Shown here one piece after another: positions 26,636-36,539 of a DNA stretch of 64,000 nucleotides; positions within the stretch are counted from its first letter, which is position 1, and each line of letters opens with the position of its first letter. A model generated the notes under the pieces. It ran no database searches, was not told where the DNA came from, and saw nothing but the letters and a program-made list of their open reading frames with translations. The DNA is taken from contig MKSN01000001.1 in assembly GCA_001897295.1 (NCBI GenBank), positions 124,001 to 188,000 of the forward strand. Reading direction: 5' to 3'. A program made the position numbers and the translations under genes. This stretch comes from Candidatus Saccharibacteria bacterium 49-20. Lineage in GTDB: Bacteria > Patescibacteriota > Saccharimonadia > Saccharimonadales > Saccharimonadaceae.

Positions 26636-29124
26636 TGATAACCGAACATATCAACCGCCGTTACTACCAAAAGAGGGATATGGTTTGGCTAGAAGTCACG
26701 CCACCGGCTACCGTGTCGAAAACTCCCGAAGCCACCGAACAGCTTTTCTCGGTGATTCACGGAATGTACGCCACGAGGAAGCTTCGCGACAAGTTGATGG
26801 ATCGCTCACCGGTATTTAGCTTTGAAATCACCTCGACCAAGAAAGACGGTATCCGCTACTTGATTCAAGTAGAACGAGAACGTGCCGACGCATTGCAAAA
26901 GGCGGTCAGCGCCTACATTCCTGATGCCAAAGTAAAAGAGATAGACGCGCCGAGTGGCTCGTATAGCAAGGTCTTGGAGTTCAAGGAGCAGGGTCACTAT
27001 GTCTTGCCATTAACATTGACCTCCGCGTTTGCCCAGCATGACCCGCTCTCTTATGTGACCAGTGCTATGACCAAACTTGGTGATGATGAACGGGTCACGC
27101 TTCAGTTAGTCATTGCTCCGATCAAACTGCGGGAGGCCGGCAAATTATCCCGAAAGATTCTGCGGAATGAGGACGTTCTATCGTCACTCAATTCCAGTCC
27201 GCTCGATTTCCTCCAAAAAATCAGCGACGTGATGAACGGGGCGATGTGGGGAGCCGTCGATCTGACCAATGAGGTCTATCACGGCACGGTGTCCGGTGAC
27301 TACTACACACAAACCTCTGGTAAGCAGGATACGTTCAAAGACCAAGTAACCAAACGCCAGCGTCCGGCGAGAACGCTGAGTGCCTTTGAATTGGAGTTGA
27401 TGGAATCCATGCACAAGAAAGTCACCCAGCCGCACTTCCAAGTGTCGTTTAGAATTATGGCGAGCGGCGAGAATGCCAAAGAAAATATCCAGTCTCTCCG
27501 AACGGCGCTGGATGGCTATAGTGTGCCTTTGTACCAGTCTTTGAGGAGCAAGGTGAGGATGCCACTTCTGCAACAGCACCGCCAGAAACTGGCTGAAAAG
27601 CGACTACCAAATCTTTATAGGCGAGGCTCTTTGATACTATCTGCCGCCGAAGTAGCCGGACTCTACCACTTTCCGTCAAGCCGAATCAGTCGGACGGATA
27701 ACCTGATTACCTCGCTCTCTCGGACATTACCGGCTCCGATTTCGTTGAAGCAAAACGCCAAACTTGATGTTGTACTGGGTGAGAATATCCACCACGATGT
27801 TGTGACGACTGTCGGACTGACCGAAGCGGAACGTTGGCGACACCTCTATATCATTGGAGGAACGGGAAATGGTAAAACAACCATGCTTCAATATCAAATC
27901 GTGCAGGATATGGAAGCGGGTCGGGGAGTAGCGGTCATTGATCCCCACGGCGACATGGCGGAAACCTTACTTAGCTATGTGCCGGAAGACCGCATTAAAG
28001 ATGTCGTCTATTTCAATCCGGACGACCTAGAGTATCCAATCGGGTTGAACCTCCTAGAACTCACAGAGGGGCTAGAGGGAAATGAATTGCTCCGAGAAAA
28101 GGATATCATTACAGAATCGGTTATATCGGTATTTCGGAAAATCTTCTCAGAGGAAGATACGGGCGGACACCGTATTGAGTATGTCCTCCGTAACGCCGTG
28201 CAGACCGCTCTCACTGTGGAAGATGCCACGTTATTCACCGTCTTTGACCTCTTAAATGACGCAAAGTATCGCAAGAAAGTCCTGAAAGACTTGGAGGATA
28301 AGAACCTCATCAATTTCTGGAAGAATGAGCTAGGCAAAGCTGGAGAAATGCAGAAAGTGAAGATGGCGGCCGGTATCACGGCCAAGATTGGTCGTTTCCT
28401 GTTCTCAGCATCGGCTCGGCAGATTCTTGAACAGCCAAAGTCCACGATTGATTTTGATAACATCATCAATAATGGCAAGATTCTGATATGCAATTTCTCC
28501 AAAGGCTTAATCGGAGAGGACACTTCCGAGCTATTCGGCATCACCGTCCTTGCCAAACTCCAGCTCGCTTCACTCCGTCGCGCTCGCATTAAGCAGAGTG
28601 AGCGTCGTCCGTTCTATCTGTACGTGGACGAGTTTCAGAACTTTGCTACCGCCTCCTTTGTCCAGATGCTTTCAGAAGCTCGAAAGTATAAGATGTTCAT
28701 GATTATGGCTGAACAGTCTACTTCTCAGCAAAAGGATCAGCAGATGGTAAGTATCATTCTTGCTAACGTGGGTACGGTGATTTGTTTTAGAACTGGTAAT
28801 CCGCAGGATGAACAGGCTTTGTTGCCACTGTTTAGCCCATACATCGAACAAGGGGAAATTGCCAACCTGCCAGCCTTTAATTTCTACGCCAAACTTTCGG
28901 CTATATTACCGCAAGAACCACTATCTGGCCAGACGTTGCTTCTTGAACGAGAGGGGAGTGAGGCGATATTGGAGGAGGTCGTCAAACTCTCACGTAGCCT
29001 GTTTGCTCACAAGAAAGAGGAGCCGGAAAAGGAAGAATCCAGGCCCGAAACAAAGGCTAAGAAAAAGACCCCTGAGCCAAAAGTGGCAACAGGAGGTCTT
29101 GATATCGAGGCGACGAGAGGCTAG
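26635..29124 (+). CDS. VirD4/TraG-like type IV coupling ATPase
   Basis: LYIIGGTGNGKTTMLQYQIVQDMEAGRGVAVIDPHGD; FYLYVDEFQNFATASFVQMLSEARKY; downstream of VirB4. Confidence 0.88.
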   Translation: MITEHINRRYYQKRDMVWLEVTPPATVSKTPEATEQLFSVIHGMYATRKLRDKLMDRSPVFSFEITSTKKDGIRYLIQVERERADALQKAVSAYIPDAKVKEIDAPSGSYSKVLEFKEQGHYVLPLTLTSAFAQHDPLSYVTSAMTKLGDDERVTLQLVIAPIKLREAGKLSRKILRNEDVLSSLNSSPLDFLQKISDVMNGAMWGAVDLTNEVYHGTVSGDYYTQTSGKQDTFKDQVTKRQRPARTLSAFELELMESMHKKVTQPHFQVSFRIMASGENAKENIQSLRTALDGYSVPLYQSLRSKVRMPLLQQHRQKLAEKRLPNLYRRGSLILSAAEVAGLYHFPSSRISRTDNLITSLSRTLPAPISLKQNAKLDVVLGENIHHDVVTTVGLTEAERWRHLYIIGGTGNGKTTMLQYQIVQDMEAGRGVAVIDPHGDMAETLLSYVPEDRIKDVVYFNPDDLEYPIGLNLLELTEGLEGNELLREKDIITESVISVFRKIFSEEDTGGHRIEYVLRNAVQTALTVEDATLFTVFDLLNDAKYRKKVLKDLEDKNLINFWKNELGKAGEMQKVKMAAGITAKIGRFLFSASARQILEQPKSTIDFDNIINNGKILICNFSKGLIGEDTSELFGITVLAKLQLASLRRARIKQSERRPFYLYVDEFQNFATASFVQMLSEARKYKMFMIMAEQSTSQQKDQQMVSIILANVGTVICFRTGNPQDEQALLPLFSPYIEQGEIANLPAFNFYAKLSAILPQEPLSGQTLLLEREGSEAILEEVVKLSRSLFAHKKEEPEKEESRPETKAKKKTPEPKVATGGLDIEATRG

Positions 29125-29342
29125 TTCTTTTTGTAATCTGACGAGAACTCGTTGTAGAGTTCCTGCATCTCTTCATCGCTCAGAACGTGTCCGGCGGCGT
29201 GAACTTTTGCCTGAAGCCTTTCAAGGTAGGCGATTGCATCTTCTGGTGTAGCGTCCTCGTAGCCAAGAGTCTTAAGATAATTGATGGTTTTATCAATATC
29301 TGCTTCTGTCATTTCGTATTCTTCGTACTGTGTCATAATCAA
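29121..29342 (-). CDS. Small hypothetical acidic protein
   Basis: 73 aa; overlaps coupling ATPase 3' end by 4 bp; aggag RBS. Confidence 0.5.
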   Translation of the reverse strand: MIMTQYEEYEMTEADIDKTINYLKTLGYEDATPEDAIAYLERLQAKVHAAGHVLSDEEMQELYNEFSSDYKKN

Positions 29343-29346
29343 GCTC

Positions 29347-29784
29347 CTATATGTATCGGTCGATTGCGATAAACTTGCGAAGATCTTTGGCGATCACTTT
29401 CGATACCGTTTTTCTCATTATCTCACAACTGTCGCTGAAAGAAAGGATGTTGAGACTTCCCTCATAAATAGTCTTCCTGTCTATTATAGCGAGCTTTCGG
29501 TGAAGTCCGCTCGTATAAAGAACCTCAATGCCTAAATCCTGCATAGTAGCAACCGCATCAAGAGCCTGGCGATAGTAATCCCCATCATGTTCAATAGGGT
29601 CGCGGGTGTTTATGATTATCTTCACGTTACGACGACGCATTTTGGCGAAGACGGGTAGTAATGTCATCATGCGTCGTTCTGTTATGAATGGACTCTCTAT
29701 AATAACCTCGCTTCGTGCCGATCGTAACTCGTGAACGAGGCTCTTATAAAAGGTATCTTGGTTGTAGAGGCTACTTTTTAGCAT
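29347..29784 (-). CDS. Phospholipase D-like domain protein (element A right end)
   Basis: EVIIESPFITERRMMTLLPVFAKMRRRNVKIIINTRDP...LHRKLAIIDRKTIYEGSLNILS (HxK motif). Confidence 0.75.
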   Translation of the reverse strand: MLKSSLYNQDTFYKSLVHELRSARSEVIIESPFITERRMMTLLPVFAKMRRRNVKIIINTRDPIEHDGDYYRQALDAVATMQDLGIEVLYTSGLHRKLAIIDRKTIYEGSLNILSFSDSCEIMRKTVSKVIAKDLRKFIAIDRYI

Positions 29785-30130
29785 TTTCATTATCCTCCGG
29801 TTCGACAATATGGACTTCTCCGTTATAATAGGTAAAGCCCAAGTCGATTAACTTGTTGTACATTGTCGTGATACTAGGTAGAACGCGGTGCCATTGAGAG
29901 TCGATGAGGCGCACCAATGAAGACGTTCCAGACAATACAAGCTTGAAAAGCTCGTTGACCTCTGGAACTTTTTCATTTTCTGGTGTTCTACAATCTATTT
30001 CTGCATAGCTTGGCATTTTGTCGAATAATACCCCAAAATAACGTGCTCGAAGTATCGGATTACAGTGGTCAATGAGCAATTCTTTGAGGTGATCCACAAA
30101 GTATTCAATATATTTCAAGATTGTTGGCAT
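29771..30130 (-). pseudogene. Recombinase C-terminal remnant (element B) fused in frame across att to element A tail
   Basis: MPTILKYIEYFVDHLKELLIDHCNPILRARYFGVLFDKM matches intact recombinase MLTYVKYFMEHIKELLVDHCNPIKKAQYFGVLFDEV; continues through gcgcacca core into LIDSQWHRV...VEPEDNENAKK. Confidence 0.8.
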
Positions 30131-30202
30131 ATCGACGCCTCCTTGCTTTATCGAGAGGGCTTTCTGCCTCTCTGTTAGAGGGCGACGGGCTGCAACGAAC
30201 TG

Positions 30203-30280
30203 GTTCAAGGTGGAGCGCCCCTTGACGTTTACCAATGGGACGAACGACCTTGATGCGGTTCGTTCACCCGTATAATGAAG
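30203..30280. promoter_or_regulatory. Conserved intergenic regulatory block, copy 2
   Basis: ttcaaggtggagcgccccttgacgtttaccaatgggacgaacgaccttgatg...cccgtataatgaa. Confidence 0.65.
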
Positions 30281-30373
30281 AGACAGAGGGAGGAAGCCTC
30301 TTACATGCTGCTATTTAGTTCCGTACAGCATGACAATAGGAGCAGTTTAGCGTCATGCTCAGGACGTCGTTAG

Positions 30374-30667
30374 CTAGTCGAGATTAGCTTTGATAATCTC
30401 TAACCAGTCAACTTGTTGAAAGGCGTGTTGTAGCAAGTCGCGCCACATACATGCCTCCTCAATCTCATCGTTTAGCTGCCACTCTAACCGCTCTTTGAGC
30501 CAATCAGCTTTATCAACTGCTGGACACTGCATACTCACAGCTTCCATTAGTACGCTATAGCTTGACGGTTCGCCTGAGAGCCACAAGTTTACCACCCACG
30601 TCTCTCGATTACTCCACCCGTTATACTCGGTGGCTACAGTTTGTGTTGCTTCAGCTACGCTAGTCAT
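30374..30667 (-). CDS. Hypothetical protein of phage/plasmid type (YNGWSNRETWVVNLWL motif)
   Basis: aaggagg RBS before ATG at 30667; motif common in phage/plasmid proteins of unknown function. Confidence 0.65.
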   Translation of the reverse strand: MTSVAEATQTVATEYNGWSNRETWVVNLWLSGEPSSYSVLMEAVSMQCPAVDKADWLKERLEWQLNDEIEEACMWRDLLQHAFQQVDWLEIIKANLD

Positions 30668-30723
30668 GACTTCCTCCTTTACTTTACGTAACGGAGTTAC
30701 CTGACGGGGCCGCATGGCAAAGG

Positions 30724-30799
30724 TGTCAAGGTGGAGCGCTCCTGACGTTTACCAGTGAACGAACGACCTTGATACGTTTGCTCGACCCGTATACTTGAA
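30724..30799. promoter_or_regulatory. Conserved intergenic regulatory block, copy 3
   Basis: tgtcaaggtggagcgctcctgacgtttaccagtgaacgaacgaccttgata...cccgtatacttgaa. Confidence 0.65.
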
Positions 30800-30870
30800 C
30801 AGTACGTGAAGTAAAGAATCTTAATACTTACGGTAGCCATTACAACGGCTGAACGGTAAAATTAGATCTG

Positions 30871-33012
30871 ATGACGCCAGTTGAAAAAGTAACAGATTTT
30901 ACACTCAAATCATTTACAGGCTACACCGGACCGAGCTGCTTATTTGGGCGCTCCAATATATTCTTCGCGCCCAACGGGAACGGTAAAAGCTCTCTTGCGC
31001 TTGGTCTGCGTACTGAATACTTGAAAACGCACGATGAAGCCAATCTCCGCATCTACAACAAACACTTCGTATCAGAGCAGCTACTATTACAGGACGGCGG
31101 CGGAATCAAAGGCGTAAAGGCTGACTTCGGTAAGGTTGACGTTGATCTAGAGAAGCGTATCCAAGAACAGTCAGACCTGAGTGATAAAGCACAAGCAGAA
31201 ATAGACACTCTGACGGAAGAAAATGAGAAGCTGATTGCAGCCACGACAACGACGCTTGATGATATCTTTAAGCGACGAAAAGGTAAGGCCAGTATCGCCA
31301 AGAAGCCTATCAAAGAGGGTATTCATGAAAAGGTGGTGCAGCTTTGGACTGACGACTATACCAACGCCGTTAAACAGTTCCCCGACGAGAAGTACGATGA
31401 AATTGATGGCGAAAAAGATTTTAAGAGTACTCTCGATCTTATCAATAGTCTCTCATTAAGCCGCTCGCCGGAAATAGCCGAAGCCGACTTTGAGGAACTT
31501 GGCCGCATTACCGCTAAAACCTACTCAACCATAGAAATACCGAGTGCGGATATTGTTAGCTGGCTAGAAACCGGTCTTGAGCTTCATAGCGGCAAGGATC
31601 ACTGTGAATACTGTAAAAGCCCGCTTGATACGAAAGAAGTGGCGCAGCGTATTCAAGCGTACCTTGACGACGAAAGAAGTGTTGACCGTAAAATACTTGA
31701 GAAGATACAGAATAGTCTCCGACTCATCTACAAGAACATCAATGGTATTACAGATGCCAGTGAGACTGTTGCTGTGACCCTTGAGCAAGATGAGTCCGTT
31801 AAACAATCTTTGGCCGCTCTCGCTACCAGTAAGCTAGCCATAGAAGACGCCGGTAAAGTTATAGCGGATAAGATTGAGGCAATGTCCGAAAAAGCCAGCA
31901 TAGACGTGGACAGTCTCAAAAATACACTCGACACGGCGCAAGAGCATATTCAAGCACTCCTTGATGTTCGTGAGAAACTCAAGAGCTTATATGAAGACAA
32001 GATTAACCGGCTAGAGATTCTTGTTAAGGGTGCAATCGGTTTTGAGGTGAAGAATAGCCAGCTTGTTAGTGATAACACGGAGGTCTACACGGAGAATAAT
32101 AAAAAGATTGCTGAACTCAAGAAAGATATTCGTACAAGAACGGAGGCAATTCGCAAGCTTAGAGATAGCAAATCTGACCTGTCTGATTTTGCTGAGTATC
32201 TGAATCAGATATTTGAAGAAATTGGAATCGGCTTCAAGTTAGTATTGTCGGGAAAAGCGTACGCGTTGCAGCACTCTATTTTGAATGTTGATCTCAATAT
32301 TGACGATATAAGCGAGGGCGAGCGCAATCTTCTGGCACTGGTGTATTTCTACTACGAGATGCTCGGCAGTGATAAGAAGAACCTCAAGGATAACCTTGAG
32401 ATAGTTATTATTGATGATCCGGCAACAAGTATGGACGATGAGAATAGGTTTTTTATCCTTGAGTTAGTAAAGAGCATCATTGATAACCGGAATTTTCAGT
32501 CGTTCGTGCTTACTCACTCATGGCGCGACTACTGTGACCTGTGCTATGGAAAGTACGAAGAAGCTAACGTCAAAAAGTTTGAAATTACTAAGGTGAGCGG
32601 CCGGAGTGATATTGAGCTTTCGCGCAGCATCACGATGCCTTACAGGAAGTTGTACAAAGAAATTTATGAATTCTCGCAGAAATCGGCAGATCAACTAACT
32701 CCTGATGAAGCGCTGCATATGCCCAATACTATGCGCCGCGTACTTGAGGAGTACATACGCTTTAACTTCGGGATAGCACTTGCAACACAAAGCAGCTATA
32801 ACGAGATTGCAGTTGCCCTATTTGAAACTGACGTAATCAACATTAGTGCCAATAATGAAGCTAAGCTCAAGAAACTACTTTCCGTTTGTAATGTTCTTTC
32901 GCACGGTACGCCACCTACGAGAAGTATCAGTGAAATTCATACTAGCTCTCGTTTTCTCATGAACCGCATTAAGGATATAAACACCTACCATCACAATGAA
33001 ATGAAGCAATAA
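30871..33012 (+). CDS. AAA_13-type ATPase, RloC/PrrC-like (putative anticodon nuclease) with zinc-hook motif
   Basis: Walker A FFAPNGNGKSSLALGLR; HCEYCKSPLD in coiled-coil; SEGERNLLALVYFYYEM, VIIDDPATSMDDENR; C-term MRRVLEEYIRFNFG...VLSHG. Confidence 0.7.
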   Translation: MTPVEKVTDFTLKSFTGYTGPSCLFGRSNIFFAPNGNGKSSLALGLRTEYLKTHDEANLRIYNKHFVSEQLLLQDGGGIKGVKADFGKVDVDLEKRIQEQSDLSDKAQAEIDTLTEENEKLIAATTTTLDDIFKRRKGKASIAKKPIKEGIHEKVVQLWTDDYTNAVKQFPDEKYDEIDGEKDFKSTLDLINSLSLSRSPEIAEADFEELGRITAKTYSTIEIPSADIVSWLETGLELHSGKDHCEYCKSPLDTKEVAQRIQAYLDDERSVDRKILEKIQNSLRLIYKNINGITDASETVAVTLEQDESVKQSLAALATSKLAIEDAGKVIADKIEAMSEKASIDVDSLKNTLDTAQEHIQALLDVREKLKSLYEDKINRLEILVKGAIGFEVKNSQLVSDNTEVYTENNKKIAELKKDIRTRTEAIRKLRDSKSDLSDFAEYLNQIFEEIGIGFKLVLSGKAYALQHSILNVDLNIDDISEGERNLLALVYFYYEMLGSDKKNLKDNLEIVIIDDPATSMDDENRFFILELVKSIIDNRNFQSFVLTHSWRDYCDLCYGKYEEANVKKFEITKVSGRSDIELSRSITMPYRKLYKEIYEFSQKSADQLTPDEALHMPNTMRRVLEEYIRFNFGIALATQSSYNEIAVALFETDVINISANNEAKLKKLLSVCNVLSHGTPPTRSISEIHTSSRFLMNRIKDINTYHHNEMKQ

Positions 33013-33133
33013 GTGCTTTTACACGTAACCCCGTAAACGGCTTTAGCCGTTTGGGGGTTGGCTGTTTTTCTGAAAGAAAAATAGCTTTGCAGCTCTGGCA
33101 GGCTGTAGAGCTTTTGCATAATACATAGTTGAA

Positions 33134-33154
33134 ATATACCCCAGAGGGGTATAT
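33134..33154. promoter_or_regulatory. Probable CsoR operator
   Basis: Perfect inverted repeat ATATACCCC-AGA-GGGGTATAT just upstream of csoR-like ATG. Confidence 0.8.
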
Positions 33155-33163
33155 TATAGACGT

Positions 33164-33448
33164 ATGATAGCCGAGATTAAGAAGCAAGCAATAAATCGTT
33201 CACACAGGATTGAGGGTCAATTCAAAGCGCTCGAAAGGGCTATAGACAACGAGGTGTACTGTATGGACATCTTGACGCAAAGCCTCGCAATTCAGAAATC
33301 ACTTGCTTCGCTCAACAAACTCATTCTAGAAAACCATTTGCGTACTCACATGGCTCACTCGCTGGGATTACACGACCCTACCGAACAAGATAAAGCTATT
33401 GAAGAAATGCTTAAACTATACGAACTAAATAACATTCGGGGTAAATAA
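33164..33448 (+). CDS. csoR: CsoR-family metal-sensing repressor
   Basis: RSHRIEGQFKALERAIDNEVYCMDILTQSLAIQKSLASLNKLILENHLRTHM; C-H-H ligand set. Confidence 0.88.
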   Translation: MIAEIKKQAINRSHRIEGQFKALERAIDNEVYCMDILTQSLAIQKSLASLNKLILENHLRTHMAHSLGLHDPTEQDKAIEEMLKLYELNNIRGK

Positions 33449-35581
33449 ATGGATCACTCGCAGCACAATCACCAGCACCATAACCACGAGCATAACGCTG
33501 TCGCTGCGCAGTATGCCTGTCCAATGCACCCTGATGTGACATCAGACAAACCTGGCATGTGTCCAAAGTGCCATATGGCGCTCGAAAAAGTAAAACAAAA
33601 GCCAGAGCAACACGGACACGATCACGACAAACACGCTGGGCATAGTCCCAATATGTTCAAGCAAAAGTTTTGGTTGAGCCTGCTACTGACTATACCGACC
33701 CTCGTTTTTTCGCATACGGTACAAAGCTGGTTTGGGCTGAATTTCATGTTTACCGGCAGCGAGTATATTCCGGCCGTGTTCGGTACGATTATTTTTCTCT
33801 ATGGCGGTTTAGTGTTCCTCAAAAGTGCCAGAGGCGAACTAGCGGCTCGCCAGCCGGGTATGATGACACTCATCTCGATGGCAATATCTGTGGCGTTCGT
33901 CTATAGCCTGCTTGTCACATTCAAGGTGGTCAGCGGTATGGACTTCTGGTGGGAGCTAGCAACATTGGTGACGATCATGCTGCTCGGCCACTGGCTCGAA
34001 ATGGCGTCCGTCCAAAATTCACAGGGCGCACTCAATGAGCTTGCCAAGCTACTACCTGACGAGGCAGAGCTAATCGACGGCGATACAACGAAAAAAGTCT
34101 TGATTAGTGAACTGAAAGTCGGCGACTTGCTACTAATCCGCCCAGGCGCTGGGGTGCCAGTTGATGGTGTGGTCGTTAAAGGCTCGTCCGAGGTCAATGA
34201 ATCTATGCTCACCGGCGAATCAAAGCCGGTAGCCAAAAAGCCAGATAGCGAAGTGATTGGTGGCACAATTAACGCCAGCGGCGCACTGACGATCAAAGCG
34301 ACAAAAGTGGGTAATGATACGGCACTCGCCGGTATTATGAAGCTCGTCGAAGAAGCGCAGACCAGCAAGTCAAATACTCAGATACTAGCCGATAAAGCCG
34401 CGTTTTACTTAACTTTTGTTGCCCTTGGCGCAGCGCTGATTACTTGGATTGCGTGGTGGATTGCGGGCGCATCGGCCGGATTTATTTTAGAGCGTATTGT
34501 AACGGTGCTAGTAATCGCCTGTCCGCACGCCCTTGGCCTCGCCGTACCACTTGTCACGGCCATCTCGACCACATTGGCCGCCAAGAACGGCCTACTTGTT
34601 AGGCAACGCATGGCACTTGAAGCAGCGCGAAATATCGACGTGATACTGTTTGATAAAACCGGCACGCTTACGAAAGGCGAACAAGGTGTTGTTGATGTCG
34701 TGGCGAAGGACAAGACCCGCATGTTGAGTCTCGCTGCTGCACTAGAGCGCGAATCAGAACACCCAATTGCGAAAGCTATTTTCCAGTATGCACGCGGTCA
34801 AAATGTGCCGGAAATTCACACCACTGACTTTTCGGCACTTTCTGGTCGTGGTGTACGAGCAACGATCAACGGCAAGTCTGTCTATATTGGCGGCCCACGA
34901 ATCCTCGAAGAACGCGCCGTCCGGCTTGATGCCACGCTGCGAGCGGCAACCAAAAAAGCCTCGGACTATGGTAAGACGGTTGTGTATGTCATCGAGGGCA
35001 GAAATGTCTTAGGTGCGATCATGCTGGCCGATGTGATACGCAAAGAATCAAGAGAAGCCGTGGCAACGCTGCATAGTATGGGCAAGCGCGTCGCTATGCT
35101 GACCGGTGATAGTAAGGGTGTGGCCGCATGGGTAGCCAAGGAACTTGGTATCAAAGAATACTTTGCCGAAGTGTTGCCTGAAAACAAGGCTGAAACAGTC
35201 AAGCGCTTGCAAACAGACGGGAGCCGCGTGGCAATGGTCGGTGATGGCGTCAATGACGCGCCTGCCCTGACGCAAGCCGATATTGGTATTGCGATTGGCG
35301 CCGGTACTGATGTTGCTATTGAATCAGCCGGTATCGTACTGGCAAGCAGTGACCCGCGCGGGGTTGCTAAAATCGTCACGCTCTCGAAAAAGACGTATAG
35401 CAAAATGGTACAGAACCTTGCGTGGGCAACCGGTTACAACGCCCTCGCAATTCCGCTTGCGGCAGGTGTGACATCAGCACTCGGCTTTGTATTGTCACCA
35501 GCGTTTGGCGCGGTACTGATGTCGCTATCGACCATCGTTGTTGCTATAAACGCGCAGTTTTTACGAAAAGTACGGTTGTAA
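33449..35581 (+). CDS. copB: Heavy-metal P1B-type ATPase, CopB-like (CPH motif), His-rich N-terminus with heavy-metal-binding domain
   Basis: YACPMHPDVTSDKPGMCPKCHM; CPHALGLAVPL; DKTGTLTKGEQG; GDGVNDAPALTQADIGIAIG. Confidence 0.93.
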   Translation: MDHSQHNHQHHNHEHNAVAAQYACPMHPDVTSDKPGMCPKCHMALEKVKQKPEQHGHDHDKHAGHSPNMFKQKFWLSLLLTIPTLVFSHTVQSWFGLNFMFTGSEYIPAVFGTIIFLYGGLVFLKSARGELAARQPGMMTLISMAISVAFVYSLLVTFKVVSGMDFWWELATLVTIMLLGHWLEMASVQNSQGALNELAKLLPDEAELIDGDTTKKVLISELKVGDLLLIRPGAGVPVDGVVVKGSSEVNESMLTGESKPVAKKPDSEVIGGTINASGALTIKATKVGNDTALAGIMKLVEEAQTSKSNTQILADKAAFYLTFVALGAALITWIAWWIAGASAGFILERIVTVLVIACPHALGLAVPLVTAISTTLAAKNGLLVRQRMALEAARNIDVILFDKTGTLTKGEQGVVDVVAKDKTRMLSLAAALERESEHPIAKAIFQYARGQNVPEIHTTDFSALSGRGVRATINGKSVYIGGPRILEERAVRLDATLRAATKKASDYGKTVVYVIEGRNVLGAIMLADVIRKESREAVATLHSMGKRVAMLTGDSKGVAAWVAKELGIKEYFAEVLPENKAETVKRLQTDGSRVAMVGDGVNDAPALTQADIGIAIGAGTDVAIESAGIVLASSDPRGVAKIVTLSKKTYSKMVQNLAWATGYNALAIPLAAGVTSALGFVLSPAFGAVLMSLSTIVVAINAQFLRKVRL

Positions 35582-35591
35582 AGGAGGGATT

Positions 35592-36524
35592 ATGCACGAC
35601 CATCACGATCACGAACATCATCACCATCATCACGGCGATGCGCCAGCCGTTGACCCAGCGACGCTCGACGATACGCAGGCGATTTGTCCAGTGACAGGCG
35701 ATGTCGTCGTCAAAGCCGAGGCAGAGGCGCTTGGTCATAGCCGCCAATATGATGGCCAAACCTACTATTTATGCTGCGCGACGTGCGTACAACTGTTTGA
35801 TAAAAACCCTGAAAAATATACCCATCAAACCCATAGCACCGACACCCTCACGCTCACAAGCAAAGAGAACCTAGTAGATAACGTCTGGGCGTTTCGATTC
35901 AAGGCGGACACGCCGATCTCATGGACACCAGGCCAATTCATTCGTGTTGAGTTGCCTCATGATAATCCTGATAATGAGGGAACGAAACGCTGGTTTACGA
36001 TCTCATCGACGCCCCATGACGGTTATATTCAGATTACAACCCGCGTCACTGATACCACCTTTAAGCAGGCGCTCGCTGCGCTGCCAATCGGCGGCACGAT
36101 CAACCTTGTTGAGCAACCGGACGGTGATTTTGTCTGGCGAGAGAGTGAGAAGCCGCTGGTGTTTATCGCGGGTGGTATCGGTATTACCCCGTTCTACAGT
36201 ATGCTTAAGGCTAGAGGCCATAGCGGTCAGCCGGTATTGGCGACACTTATTTATAATGGTCGAACAGACGACTTGCCATTCAAGGCCGAATTTGATGAAG
36301 CCAGTAAACGACACCCCGAATTTCATGTCCACTACGTTATCGGAGATCAACTTACTGTCGATAAGCTCACTAGACTTGTACCCGAATTAGCTCTGTCCGA
36401 GGTCTATGTTTCCGGCCCTGAGCCGATGGTAGAAGCTCTTGGTGAGCAATTACGCGCAAGTGGTATATCCGATCAAAACCTACACGAAGACTTCTTTCCG
36501 CATTATAATAAGGACACGTATTAA
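35592..36524 (+). CDS. His-rich + YHS domain + FAD/NAD(P) ferredoxin-reductase-like fusion
   Basis: MHDHHDHEHHHHHHG; CPVTGDVVVKAEAEALGHSRQYDGQTYYLCCATCVQLFDKNPEKY; FNR-like WTPGQFIRVEL, RWFTISSTP, FIAGGIGITPFYSML. Confidence 0.85.
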   Translation: MHDHHDHEHHHHHHGDAPAVDPATLDDTQAICPVTGDVVVKAEAEALGHSRQYDGQTYYLCCATCVQLFDKNPEKYTHQTHSTDTLTLTSKENLVDNVWAFRFKADTPISWTPGQFIRVELPHDNPDNEGTKRWFTISSTPHDGYIQITTRVTDTTFKQALAALPIGGTINLVEQPDGDFVWRESEKPLVFIAGGIGITPFYSMLKARGHSGQPVLATLIYNGRTDDLPFKAEFDEASKRHPEFHVHYVIGDQLTVDKLTRLVPELALSEVYVSGPEPMVEALGEQLRASGISDQNLHEDFFPHYNKDTY

Positions 36525-36539
36525 ATTATTAGATACCCT

